This document shows, one piece after another, positions 8,585-16,830 of a stretch of DNA of 64,000 bases. Source of the stretch: Bradyrhizobium sp. LLZ17 (GTDB taxonomy: Bacteria; Pseudomonadota; Alphaproteobacteria; Rhizobiales; Xanthobacteraceae); assembly GCF_041200145.1 (NCBI RefSeq), contig NZ_CP165734.1:2294001-2358000 (forward strand). The letters run 5' to 3'. The notes under the pieces were generated by a model that was given only the letters and a program-made list of their open reading frames with translations, did not search any database and was not told the origin of the DNA. The first letter of the stretch is position 1. Each line of letters starts with the position of its first letter. The position numbers and the translations under genes are program-made.

Positions 8585-8983
8585 TCATCGTCCTTCGAAT
8601 CGCTTCCTGGCAGCTTCGGTGACGGGGGTGTAGAGGCCGACGAGCGTCCCTTCGGGATCGCGGAACTGGGCCGCGCAATTTCCCCAGGGCATCATCTTCG
8701 GCTCGTGCACGACCTCCACTTGATCCTTCAATCTTGCAAACTCGGTTTCGACGTCGTCGACCTGGAACTCGAGGATCGCGGTGCGATTGGCCGCCGGCTC
8801 AGCGCTGCCCTCCTTGAACAGCGCCACCGTCTCCGCGCTGCTGAAAGCGAGCGTTCCCGACGGGGTGACGATCTCGGCAAAGACAGGCGCTAGCCATTCG
8901 GCCGTTCGACCCGTGACGTTCTCGTAAAACCCGACGAGGGACTTGAGGTCAGCAGCGATCAGCCGAATCGAAGCAAATTTCAT
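8585..8983 (-). CDS. VOC-family (glyoxalase/bleomycin-resistance-like) protein
   Basis: This 132-aa single-domain protein has the beta-alpha-beta-beta-beta repeat pattern of the vicinal oxygen chelate superfamily. It opens MKFASIRLIAADLKSLVGFY and closes AAQFRDPEGTLVGLY. FRDPEG is the usual second-half motif, and the Glu in ILEFQVDDVE may contribute to a metal site. The reaction cannot be told from sequence: lyase, dioxygenase and antibiotic-binding proteins share this fold. AGGAG precedes the ATG. It stands alone between the binding-protein gene and a lipoprotein gene. Confidence 0.8.
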   Translation of the reverse strand: MKFASIRLIAADLKSLVGFYENVTGRTAEWLAPVFAEIVTPSGTLAFSSAETVALFKEGSAEPAANRTAILEFQVDDVETEFARLKDQVEVVHEPKMMPWGNCAAQFRDPEGTLVGLYTPVTEAARKRFEGR

Positions 8984-9179
8984 AGTTCATCTCCTGAAAG
9001 GTCCGTCGCTCTCTGCAACGACATCGGCTGGTAACGCCGCCCTCCTGACAGCGTTCTGTCAGCAGGAGTCACATCGGCGTGCAGACATGATCGTCGTCCT
9101 GACGATCTCGGGCGTGCTTCGGCAGGAGAGTCCACGGTGCCGAGGCAGGCGGCGACGGCCGCTCGCGCGGCCGCGCAAA

Positions 9180-9941
9180 TCAGCCGCGGACGCTGACCGG
9201 GCGCTGGTACATCGGCTGCGCGGCGACCGGCGGGTTGGCGGTCTGGGCTGCGAGTTCGCCGATCAGGCGATCGGCATCGGCGGCCATGCCGTCCGGCGCC
9301 TGGATCACCAGCCGTTCCAGTGCCCAGCGATAGGACGAGACGCGCTGCTCGAGCGATTGCTGCACCCACTGGATGATCAGCGAGTTCTCCTGCATGCGCT
9401 CGACCGCATCCGCCTTCTCTCTCGGCGACAGCTCGGAGACGCGCGCCATGCTGGCGTCGCGCTTCCTGTCGAGATCGATGACGCGGATCGCGGATCCGAA
9501 GAACGGCTCGAACCGGGTGATGTCGTTGCGCACGTCCTCGATCAGCTGCGCATAACGCGAGGAGTGCGAGCGATGCGGCTCGTCGATCAGCGTGCGCCCG
9601 TACATGGTGCGATCGAACACGACCTTCTGCCGCCACGGCGACGGCAGCGCCTTGTAGTCGCCGAACACGCTTTTCCAGGCCGGCCGCGACAGCGGCGGCT
9701 CGATGATGGGATAGGCGAGATCGCGAAGCTGACGCTCTTCGTCGGTGAGCTGGAATTGGGACGGCCTCAGACCGACGCTGGAGGTGACCTCGGTGCCGAG
9801 CCAGCGATGCATGTCGTCGCTGCGCATGTCGGCGCGGGTGCGGCCGAAATCCCCGCCGCTGCAAGCGCCGAGCGACGCGCCTACGGCTGCGAGCAGGACG
9901 GCGGATACGACAGTGCGGATCTGGCGGATGGATTCCGGCAT
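9180..9941 (-). CDS. Hypothetical lipoprotein
   Basis: This 253-aa protein has a type II signal peptide: Arg at 6 and 9, a hydrophobic core (VVSAVLLAAVGASLG) and lipobox LGAC with Cys27. The mature part is rich in Arg, Asp and Gln and mainly helical (EERQLRDLAYPIIEPPLSR, REKADAVERMQENSLI). It is likely anchored to an envelope membrane facing the periplasm. I do not recognise a functional domain. A 62-aa gene starts upstream on the same strand, leaving a 15-bp gap, so the two may be cotranscribed. Confidence 0.75.
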   Translation of the reverse strand: MPESIRQIRTVVSAVLLAAVGASLGACSGGDFGRTRADMRSDDMHRWLGTEVTSSVGLRPSQFQLTDEERQLRDLAYPIIEPPLSRPAWKSVFGDYKALPSPWRQKVVFDRTMYGRTLIDEPHRSHSSRYAQLIEDVRNDITRFEPFFGSAIRVIDLDRKRDASMARVSELSPREKADAVERMQENSLIIQWVQQSLEQRVSSYRWALERLVIQAPDGMAADADRLIGELAAQTANPPVAAQPMYQRPVSVRG

Positions 9942-9956
9942 TATAATAGCCGGAAC

Positions 9957-10145
9957 TTAACGTCGACGACGACGGCGCCCCGGCGCGGTACCTGCTTCCG
10001 GTCCATGATCGCCGCTGGTTTCATCCGCCTCGCGCTCGATGCGGATGACGGGAAGGATCAAAATCGTTCCCATGTCCGTGCGCGGTGCGACGTCCCCCGA
10101 CGAGCCCACCCGGCGACCGGCCGGAAATTCAATGATGGTCCCCAT
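9957..10145 (-). CDS. Small hypothetical protein, basic C-terminus
   Basis: This 62-aa protein begins MGTIIEFPAGRRVG and repeats a similar phrase, MGTILILPVIRIERE, after residue 25. It ends in a run of arginines (GRRRRRR). I recognise the opening as that of a small conserved rhizobial protein of unknown function, but the recall is not strong. There is no signal peptide. It lies 15 bp upstream of the lipoprotein gene on the same strand. Confidence 0.55.
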   Translation of the reverse strand: MGTIIEFPAGRRVGSSGDVAPRTDMGTILILPVIRIEREADETSGDHGPEAGTAPGRRRRRR

Positions 10146-10398
10146 GTCAGCTCTCTCAATTGCCGCGCGATCAAACGCGCCGCTGCAACATGGGAAGCAT
10201 TAAGATCAGTTCATGGTTAACGGGGTGTAAACGAGCGTAGCGAACCGTAACTGCACGGAACGCCGATGGAAGTCCCGTTGCGGCACGAGAACGGTCGAAA
10301 TTGAACGGCCCGCTTCACACCTCGTTTTCCTTAACGAGCCTTTAAAGGAAGCCCTGATAGGCTGAGGCAACAGTCTTTTCCGAGTTGCGTACGCCTCC

Positions 10399-11374
10399 AT
10401 GACCAAGTCGCTGTTTCCCGGATTTGACGGGCTGATGTCCCTCTCCCGCCGCGAGGGTGTCGACGTTCGTCCCACGCTGCTGCGCGTGCTGACCGACCTT
10501 TATGTCCAGGCGAGCACCCATAGCGAGGACGAGCAGCGGCAATTCGTCGAGCTCGCCACACGGCTGATCGATCAGGTCGACGATGCGACGCGCGCAGCCG
10601 TCAAGGCGCGGCTCGCGATCTATACCGCCACGCCCGCGCCGGTCATGGAGAAGCTCGGGCTGATGGCCGCACCGGAAGGCCGCAGGATTCCGCTGGCGCG
10701 CGAAATTCCGGCTCCGCGACCGGACCCCTCCCCCGCCCGCCCTCCAACCGACGCCGAGCAGCGCATGACCTCGAACATGGCGATGCAGCCAAAGGACGCG
10801 GCCGAGGTCCACGACATGTTCTTCCAGGCGACCGCGCCCGAGCGCGCGTTGATCCTGCACAATCTGGCGCAGACGCCGCTCAAGGCCGCGCCGCGCATTC
10901 CGACGGTCCGCGCCAGGCGCGCGATCCAGATCCTGGAAATGGCGGCGTTCGCGGGCGACATTGAGAATTTCACCCTCGAGCTTGGCGACAGCCTGATCCT
11001 GTCCTCGCGCGTGGCGGCGCAGATCGTCGACGATGCCGGCGGCGAGGCGCTCGCGGTGGCCGCGCGCGCTCGACATGCCGAGCCCCAACCTCCAGCGCAT
11101 CTTGCTGTTCTTCAAGCCGGAGATCGGCACGTCCGTGGACGCGGTCTACCGGCTGTCGCGGCTCTATGACCGCCTCAGCGACCGCTCCGCGCTGGTAATG
11201 CTGGCGGCCTGGCGCGGCTCCACACTCGCCGTCACCCGCGCCAAGTACCAATCGTCGTTGCACGACAATGAACGCCAGCGCGCGCGCGGCGCATCCAGCC
11301 AATCGCGGCCGGGCGTGCAGCCGGGCTCCGCTCCTGCAGTGCGGACCGGCACCGACGGATCGTCGGAGCGCTGA
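10399..11374 (+). pseudogene. DUF2336-domain protein, interrupted by one frameshift
   Basis: This gene encodes a DUF2336 protein (helical repeats, unknown function, Alphaproteobacteria). Residues 1-220 read in the first frame, from MTKSLFPGFDGL to DDAGGEALAVAARA. The frame then leaves the family after the GC run at 11060-11070 and stops at 11169. In another frame the protein continues at once with ALDMPSPNLQRILLFFKPEIG and runs to 11374. Adding two bases to the GC run restores a single protein of about 325 aa. A sequencing error is more likely than decay. A second, intact DUF2336 gene lies at 55077. Confidence 0.75.
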
Positions 11375-11423
11375 CACCCGCCTGCACTGCCAGTGACATT
11401 CAGGCGTCGCGCCGCAACCTCGT

Positions 11424-11851
11424 CATTGCGAGGAGCCCTTGCGACGAAGCAATCCAGAGTCCCCTCAGCGGAACGATTCTGGATTGCTTCGCTCCGCTCG
11501 CAATGACGGAGTGTATGGCGACGCCGCGGGCGATTTCGCTGCCGTGCTCTGCGGGGATAACGCGCCACCCGCTTGGGACGCCGCCCTCGCCGCCGTCATT
11601 GCGAGGAGCCCTCGCGACGAAGCAATCCAGAATCCCTCCGCCGAAAGATTCTGGATTGCTTCGCTGCGCTCGCAATGACGGAGTGTGTGGCGGCGCCTCG
11701 GGCGATTTCGCTGCCGTGCTCTGCGGGGATAACGCGCCACCCGTTTGGGACGCCGCCCTCGCCGCCGTCATTGCGAGGAGCCCTCGCGACGAAGCAATCC
11801 AGAATCCCTCCGCCGAAAGATTCTGGATTGCTTCGCTGCGCTCGCAATGAC
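11424..11851. repeat. Three tandem-spaced palindromic repeats, period about 172 bp
   Basis: Three copies of an 83-84-bp palindrome occur at 11424-11507, 11597-11679 and 11769-11851. Each starts CATTGCGAGGAGC, has an inner pair AAGCAATCCAGA / TCTGGATTGCTTCG and ends CGCTCGCAATGAC. The spacers (about 89 bp) are also nearly identical, so the unit is duplicated in tandem. A fourth copy lies at 31340. Frames rich in HCERSEAIQ and RSPRDEAIQ arise from this repeat and are not genes. It fills the 485-bp gap between two genes. Confidence 0.85.
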
Positions 11852-11859
11852 GGTGGGGG

Positions 11860-12204
11860 TCAGGTCTTCGCGAGCTCCAGGAAATGCCGCCCCGCGCGGT
11901 CTTCGGTCTCGACGATCCAGGCGTCCGGATCGAAGCGGATTTCCTTGGTCAGTCGCTCCTCGACCACAGGCTCCGGCATCGGCTGCGGCGCAAGCGGCAC
12001 GAAGAACCGATCCACCGGCCGGTCGTCGTCATAGACCGTCTGCGGCGCCGGTACGTACAGCATCGCGTTGCCGTCGAGCAGCGCGACCTTGACGAATACC
12101 GCGCCCGCCTCCTCGGCGCCGCGCCGGCGCACGGCGCCGAACACGCCCTCGGTCTGACACCGGCGCAGGTAAGCCGCGACCCATATATTGGATTTCAATC
12201 GCAT
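11860..12204 (-). CDS. DUF1491-family protein
   Basis: This 114-aa protein begins MRLKSNIWVAAYLRRCQTEG, the typical DUF1491 opening, and contains VFVKVALLDGNAMLYVPAP and DAWIVETEDRAGRHFLEL. The family is conserved in Alphaproteobacteria and has no known function; the sequence suggests a small soluble alpha/beta protein. I chose the start at 12204 from the family pattern; an upstream in-frame start at 12231 adds nine residues. It lies 71 bp downstream of the peptidoglycan-binding gene on the same strand. Confidence 0.75.
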   Translation of the reverse strand: MRLKSNIWVAAYLRRCQTEGVFGAVRRRGAEEAGAVFVKVALLDGNAMLYVPAPQTVYDDDRPVDRFFVPLAPQPMPEPVVEERLTKEIRFDPDAWIVETEDRAGRHFLELAKT

Positions 12205-12275
12205 GAATCGCACGATAGGCCAGCGATGCATTCAGCACCAGCCTGCAAGCTCGAGCCTTGGCGCAGGCGTGAGGG

Positions 12276-12974
12276 TTATTCGACGGGATGGCCGATCGCG
12301 GCGCCGAGTTCGCGCAGCAGGCGATCTGAGACCTGGCCCGTGACCTGCATCTTGTGCTGGCGCTCGAAGGTCTGGATCGCCGACTGGGTCTCGCCGCTCA
12401 TCGTGCCGGTGATCTTCAAATTCCCGTAGCCGTATTCGGACAGCGCGCGCTGCACGCCGGCAAGGCGACGTGCCGCCGGGCTTTGCTGTACCGGGATCGG
12501 CGCCGGCGGACGTGCGATGGCGACGGCGGGCGGCGCCGTGGCCTTGATGACCAGATTGGTCATGGGATCGCCTGCGCGCGGCGTCGATGCCGTTGTCTCC
12601 GCAGGCTTGTCCGGCGCCTTTTCGGCCGGTTTCGGTTCGACGCGAAACTCGGTCGCCCTCGGCTCGAGCGGCGACGTGTCGGCACCAACAGGCCGCGGGC
12701 GCGGCATCGGGCTCGACAGCGGCACGGACGACGGCGCGGGAAGATTGATGACGGTGCCGAACATCGGCGCCGGGTGCCGGCCGGTCTGGAGGAACAGCGC
12801 ATTGGCGACGATCGCGCCAATCGCCGCGACGGCGACAAGCCCGGCCAGTGTGTCCTTGGGACTGTGCAGGAGAACGCGCAACACCAGATTGCGCTCGGTC
12901 TCGACATCCGCGACCGCGGCCTTGGCGCCACGGCGGCGCGGAGCGGCTTGATCCTTTGCAGGCTTCCTAGGCAC
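12276..12974 (-). CDS. Membrane-anchored peptidoglycan-binding domain protein
   Basis: This 232-aa protein has an N-terminal basic cytoplasmic segment, one transmembrane helix near residues 43-62 (LAGLVAVAAIGAIVANALFL), a Pro-rich linker (80-165) and a C-terminal PG_binding_1 domain (ARRLAGVQRALSEYGYG ... IQTFERQHKMQVTGQVSDR). It probably tethers to the cell wall from the inner membrane. The start is a GTG that overlaps the last codons of the upstream histidine kinase gene by 8 bases, so the two are translationally coupled. The pairing with a cell-cycle-type kinase hints at a role in envelope growth, which is inference. Confidence 0.8.
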   Translation of the reverse strand: MPRKPAKDQAAPRRRGAKAAVADVETERNLVLRVLLHSPKDTLAGLVAVAAIGAIVANALFLQTGRHPAPMFGTVINLPAPSSVPLSSPMPRPRPVGADTSPLEPRATEFRVEPKPAEKAPDKPAETTASTPRAGDPMTNLVIKATAPPAVAIARPPAPIPVQQSPAARRLAGVQRALSEYGYGNLKITGTMSGETQSAIQTFERQHKMQVTGQVSDRLLRELGAAIGHPVE

Positions 12975-14817
12975 TTTTCTTCACCAGAGCAGGTTGGTCC
13001 TGAACTTCATGACGCAGCACCGGCGTCAGCATCGCGATGTTGCTCTCCGCCGGCGCGACTTGCGGAGGCGTGTAGACGAGCGGCAGCTTGACGGTGACGA
13101 TGGTGCCCTCGCCGAGTTTGCTTTGTACCGTCATTTCGCCGAGATGCAACGCCACGAGACTCTTCACGATCGAAAGTCCGAGGCCGGTGCCTTCGTGACG
13201 GCGCTGGTAGGTCTTGCCGGCCTGGAAGAACGGCGAGCCGATGCGCTTGAGATCGTCCGGCGCGATGCCGACGCCGGTGTCGCTGATGCGCAGCACGAGC
13301 TGCGATCCGGACGCGGCCGCTGATACGTTGACCTGGCCGCCGCGCTCGGTGAACTTGACGGCATTGGCGACGAGGTTGAGCACGATCTGCTTGAATGCAC
13401 GCGGATCGCCGGTCATGACGGGCAGATCCTGCGGCGCATCGGTGATGAGATCGACACCGTTCTCCCGCGCCTTCAGCGCAAGCAGATTGCAGCAGTGCAT
13501 CAGCGCCGCGCGCGGCGCGAACGGTTCCGATGCAATCTCGAAATTGCCCGATTCCATCTTGGACATGTCGAGGATGCCGTTGACGACCGACAACAGATGC
13601 TGGCCGGAGGTATTGATGAGCTCGGCATATTCCTTGCGCTGGGCCGCGCCCAGCATCAAGGCCTGCTCCTGCGCGATCATCTCGGAGAAGCCGATGATGG
13701 CGTTGAGCGGCGTGCGCAACTCGTGGCTCATGGTGGCGAGGAAACGCGTCTTGGTGGCGTCGGCGGCTTCCGCCGCGCTTCGGGCCTGATCGAGCGCCTG
13801 CTCGGCAAGCTTGCGATCGGTGATGTCGCGCATCACGGCCACCACCTCGGCATCGGCGGTGGCATCGCGCAGCTGATCGTGGTCGAGCGGACGGCAACGC
13901 ATCTCGACCCAGATGAAATCAATCTGCCCCCGCTCGGAGCCGGCCCTCTCCTGCCGCAGCCGGCACTCGACGCTGCGCACATCTCCGCGCGCAGCGTCCG
14001 AGAGCGCAGTGAGATAGGCCGGGCGATCGGCGACATGGACACGATCGAACAGGCCATGGCCGAGCAATCGCGCGACGGGCATGCCGAGCATGGCTTCCAC
14101 CGCCGGCGAGATGAACTGCACCGCGCCGTTGCGCTGATGCCGGGAAATGACGTCGCTCATGTTGCGTGCCAGCAGGCGGTAGCGCTCTTCCTCGCGCGAC
14201 AGCAGCGTCATGCCGGTGCGTGCGAGCGATTCCGCGCCGAAGGCGAGCCCCGCAGCGTAGAGCGTCGCCGAGGCGACGCCGAACGCCGTCAGCACGCCGC
14301 GAGGCGCGGCGCCGATGTCTTCGGGCGGCAGCCAGCCGAGCTGGCCGACGAGGATCAATGTGCCGGCGCAGGACAACGCGAGCAGCGAGGCGAACGCCGC
14401 GACGCGGCGCGAGGCCGACAGCGCGGCCTCCAGCGGAACCACGACAAGCCAGATCGCCGCGAATGATTCGATGCCGCCGGTCGTCGCCGCTACAGCCATG
14501 ATCAGGCCGGCCAGCGCCAGCGACGACAGCACATGCGCGCCTTCGAAACGTCCGGTGCGGGACAAGAACCAGGACAGCAGGATCGGCTCGATCAGCCACG
14601 CGAAGGCGGCGACCTCGATCGCGCTCGGCGCGCCGCGCATGGCGAGATAGACCGGAAATGCGGCGAACGCAGCCAGGCTTCCCAGAAGCCGCGGCGCCAT
14701 GAAGGCACGATGGCGTGCTCGCGTCAGCGCATCGTAACGCGCGGAGGGATGCAGCAGCGCATCGAGACAATCGCGGATGATACTCAAAACTGTCACGGGT
14801 CTCGCGCTTCGGCTCAT
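12967..14817 (-). CDS. PAS-domain sensor histidine kinase, DivJ/PleC-like
   Basis: This 616-aa kinase has about six N-terminal membrane helices (residues 40-205), a PAS domain (215-340, ending VVAVMRDITDRKLAEQAL), a HisKA box (LATMSHELRTPLNAIIGFSE, phospho-His near 363) and a HATPase domain (NLVANAVKFTERGG, DTGVGIAPDDL, GTGLGLSIVKSLV). There is no receiver domain. The HisKA sequence matches the DivJ/PleC/PdhS group, which controls DivK and CtrA in Alphaproteobacteria. Membrane count and length fit DivJ best, but I cannot separate paralogues. Its stop overlaps the start of the peptidoglycan-binding gene. Confidence 0.8.
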   Translation of the reverse strand: MSRSARPVTVLSIIRDCLDALLHPSARYDALTRARHRAFMAPRLLGSLAAFAAFPVYLAMRGAPSAIEVAAFAWLIEPILLSWFLSRTGRFEGAHVLSSLALAGLIMAVAATTGGIESFAAIWLVVVPLEAALSASRRVAAFASLLALSCAGTLILVGQLGWLPPEDIGAAPRGVLTAFGVASATLYAAGLAFGAESLARTGMTLLSREEERYRLLARNMSDVISRHQRNGAVQFISPAVEAMLGMPVARLLGHGLFDRVHVADRPAYLTALSDAARGDVRSVECRLRQERAGSERGQIDFIWVEMRCRPLDHDQLRDATADAEVVAVMRDITDRKLAEQALDQARSAAEAADATKTRFLATMSHELRTPLNAIIGFSEMIAQEQALMLGAAQRKEYAELINTSGQHLLSVVNGILDMSKMESGNFEIASEPFAPRAALMHCCNLLALKARENGVDLITDAPQDLPVMTGDPRAFKQIVLNLVANAVKFTERGGQVNVSAAASGSQLVLRISDTGVGIAPDDLKRIGSPFFQAGKTYQRRHEGTGLGLSIVKSLVALHLGEMTVQSKLGEGTIVTVKLPLVYTPPQVAPAESNIAMLTPVLRHEVQDQPALVKKSA

Positions 14818-15203
14818 TCGTCATTGAAGACGTGCCGGAACGCCTCCTTATCGTTGAGCCAACGTGTCAGAGCGACCTTAAACGAGTGCTAAGGCGATCC
14901 GGCCTGCTGCCGGACACCGCGTTATCGCGGACATTTTTAGGCGATTTGGCAATGTCATCATCGGGGATGGTGAACACAGCGTTTCGACTTCCCTTTCATG
15001 GTTTCGAATTGGTGGATGCGCGGGGACGGAACATCACGGGCGCTGGCGTCAATCGAAAATTTACGAGAACTCCGTTCCGCAAGTTTTTTGCGTCAATTTT
15101 CCGCGAATTAAGCGGAAGGCAATCACTTGCGATTTATCGAGAGTTGCTAGGTCCGACACCTCGCGCAAATCGCCGCGGCGGGATCTAACATACAGGTCGC
15201 AAG
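14818..15203. other. Intergenic region upstream of the DivJ/PleC-like kinase
   Basis: This 386-bp divergent gap holds no supported gene. It is more AT-rich than its surroundings, especially 14930-15120. It must contain promoters for the kinase (leftward) and the DUF5330 gene (rightward). One CtrA-like sequence is listed separately. Confidence 0.5.
14878..14892 (-). promoter_or_regulatory. Candidate CtrA-type site (TTAA-N7-CTAA)
   Basis: TTAA ACGAGTG CTAA lies about 60 bp upstream of the kinase start. The CtrA consensus is TTAA-N7-TTAA, so one base differs. Such sites occur by chance; the only support is the neighbouring cell-cycle-type kinase gene. Confidence 0.25.
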
Positions 15204-15626
15204 ATGCGCTTTCTGCTTCGCATCACATTCTGGCTCGGGCTGGTGCTGGTGCTCCTGCCGCGGGACAAGACGCCCGAATCGGACAAGATGCCGCAGATCG
15301 GCGCTGCCGATGCGGTGCAGGCCGCGACCGCGGCCGTGTCCGACATGACTCAATTCTGCAAGCGCCAGCCGACGGCCTGCGAGGTCGGCGGACAGGCCGC
15401 GACCATCATCGGACAGCGCGCCCAGGACGGCGCAAAGAAGATCTATCAGATCATCAACGACAAGAAAGAGCAGATCACCAACGAGAAGAACGGGAAGAAG
15501 GCGCCCGATCACACCGGCTCGATCGACGCCGGTGAAGGTGACACCGCCACAAGCGAGGCGCCGCGCGACACCCTGACCCAGGACGACCTCGCGCTGGAGT
15601 GGCACGGCCCGCAAATCGCGAATTAG
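15204..15626 (+). CDS. DUF5330-family protein
   Basis: This 140-aa protein has an N-terminal hydrophobic segment (LLRITFWLGLVLVLLP) and a conserved centre (DAVQAATAAVSDMTQFCKRQ, CEVGGQAA) with two cysteines, followed by a charged, disordered tail. This is the DUF5330 pattern of Rhizobiales; the function is unknown. It is probably periplasmic, anchored by or cleaved from its N-terminal helix. It precedes sufE on the same strand by about 70 bp, but nothing links it to Fe-S assembly. Confidence 0.72.
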   Translation: MRFLLRITFWLGLVLVLLPRDKTPESDKMPQIGAADAVQAATAAVSDMTQFCKRQPTACEVGGQAATIIGQRAQDGAKKIYQIINDKKEQITNEKNGKKAPDHTGSIDAGEGDTATSEAPRDTLTQDDLALEWHGPQIAN

Positions 15627-15694
15627 GGCTGAAATCCTATCGATTTTAGGGCTTCGCGTCCCTATATTGGCCTGAACGGGAACACGGGCCATCA

Positions 15695-16123
15695 ATGACA
15701 ACGATTGACCAGATTAGGGACAATTTTGAGCTTCTCGAAGACTGGGACGACCGCTACCGGTACGTCATCGAGCTCGGCCGAACCCTTGAACCGATGCCCG
15801 AGGCGGAACACTCCGCCGCGAACAAGGTGAATGGCTGCGTCAGCCAGGTCTGGCTCTCCAAGCAAATCGATCGCAGCGGCGACGCACCGCGCGTGAAGTA
15901 CCTTGGTGACAGCGACGCCCACATCGTGCGCGGGCTGGTCGCGATCGTGCTCTCGCTCTATTCCGGCCGTACGCCGCAGGAGATCCTGGCCACCGACGCG
16001 ATCGCCGTGTTCGACGAGTTCGGCTTTCGCGACCATCTGACGCCGCAGCGCTCCAATGGCCTGCGCTCGATGGTCGAACGCATCAAGACGGACGCAAAAG
16101 AGGCGCTCGCGGAAGCTTCGTGA
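15695..16123 (+). CDS. sufE: Cysteine desulfuration protein SufE
   Basis: This 142-aa SufE protein accepts persulfide sulfur from a SufS cysteine desulfurase and passes it to the SUF Fe-S cluster scaffold. The sulfur-accepting cysteine lies in NGCVSQVWL near residue 48, and the family pattern continues with DSDAHIVRGL and FGFRDHLTPQRSNGL. It is full length. No other suf gene is in the window, so it acts from a separate locus, as is common for rhizobial stand-alone sufE. A palindromic repeat follows the stop. Confidence 0.92.
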   Translation: MTTIDQIRDNFELLEDWDDRYRYVIELGRTLEPMPEAEHSAANKVNGCVSQVWLSKQIDRSGDAPRVKYLGDSDAHIVRGLVAIVLSLYSGRTPQEILATDAIAVFDEFGFRDHLTPQRSNGLRSMVERIKTDAKEALAEAS

Positions 16124-16132
16124 GAGAAAGAC

Positions 16133-16243
16133 CCTCATGGTGAGGAGCGCGAAACGCGCGTCTCGAACCATGAAAGCCCCGCTCTCGCGCGCAGCCATCC
16201 TTCGAGACGCCCACGTTGCGGGCTCCTCAGGACGAGGGCGGAG
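16133..16243. repeat. Palindromic repeat, CTCATGGTGAGGAGC type
   Basis: The segment combines a local hairpin (ATGGTGAGGAGCGC / GCGCGTCTCGAACCAT) with a second pair that reads CCTTCGAGACGC ... GGCTCCTCAGGACGAGG. I recognise this as a dispersed rhizobial repeat. It fills the gap between the converging sufE and mucR genes. Confidence 0.65.
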
Positions 16244-16252
16244 CAAGCGGCT

Positions 16253-16669
16253 CTACTTTCCCTTCTTCCGCTGCTGCTGTCCCAATCCCATTTTCTTCGC
16301 CAGTTGCGAGCGCGCCACCGCATAATTCGGGGCGACCATGGGATAGTCGGCCGGCAGGCTCCATTTCTCGCGATATTGCTCGGGCGTCATGTTGTACTGG
16401 GTGCGCAGATGGCGCTTCAGCGACTTGAAGCGCTTGCCGTCCTCCAGGCACACCAGATAATCCGGCGCGATCGACTTCTTCAGCGAGACCGCGGGTTTTG
16501 CCGGCTCGAGGGGCGCCTCGACCCGGCCCGCCGACACCCGCGTCAAGGCGCCATGGACCTGGCTGATCAGGTTCGGAATCTCGGCGGCCGGCGTCGGGTT
16601 GTTGCTGAGATAGGCCGAGACGATGCTCGCCGTCAGCTCGACGAAATTCTTGCCCGCGGCGTCCGACAT
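16253..16669 (-). CDS. mucR: MucR/Ros-family zinc-finger transcription regulator
   Basis: This 138-aa protein has an N-terminal helical oligomerisation half and the C-terminal MucR/Ros zinc-finger core: [18 protein letters not shown] followed by [10 protein letters not shown] and [12 protein letters not shown]. Like most rhizobial MucR proteins it shows C-x2-D in place of the first Cys pair. MucR proteins bind AT-rich DNA and control exopolysaccharide, motility and symbiosis genes. It ends in a basic tail (QQQRKKGK). The 160-bp upstream gap is relatively AT-rich and may carry a self-regulated promoter. Rhizobia often have several paralogues. Confidence 0.9.
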   Translation of the reverse strand: MSDAAGKNFVELTASIVSAYLSNNPTPAAEIPNLISQVHGALTRVSAGRVEAPLEPAKPAVSLKKSIAPDYLVCLEDGKRFKSLKRHLRTQYNMTPEQYREKWSLPADYPMVAPNYAVARSQLAKKMGLGQQQRKKGK

Positions 16670-16830
16670 GGGCGCGACCTCTTTCCAATTTGGCTCCGTC
16701 GCATGCCATTGGCGACGGTGAAGTATTTTGTGTCAACAATACGTTGGCTGAAATGCGACGACTGGCCAAGATGAGCCGATTACTAGCGTCGCGACAACAA
16801 CGGTGACGTATGACTTGATTGCGCCAGTCT

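Noticed and set aside
11424..11851. CRISPR array
   Set aside because: Spacing is 172 bp, the 'spacers' are nearly identical to each other, each repeat is an 84-bp palindrome and no cas gene is near. It is a duplicated dispersed repeat.
11439..12092. Overlapping open frames with HCERSEAIQ or RSPRDEAIQ phrases
   Set aside because: These phrases are translations of the palindromic repeat and occur in several frames on both strands.
14832..15188. 118-codon frame between the kinase and DUF5330 genes
   Set aside because: No Shine-Dalgarno, no domain, atypical composition; it lies in a divergent promoter region.
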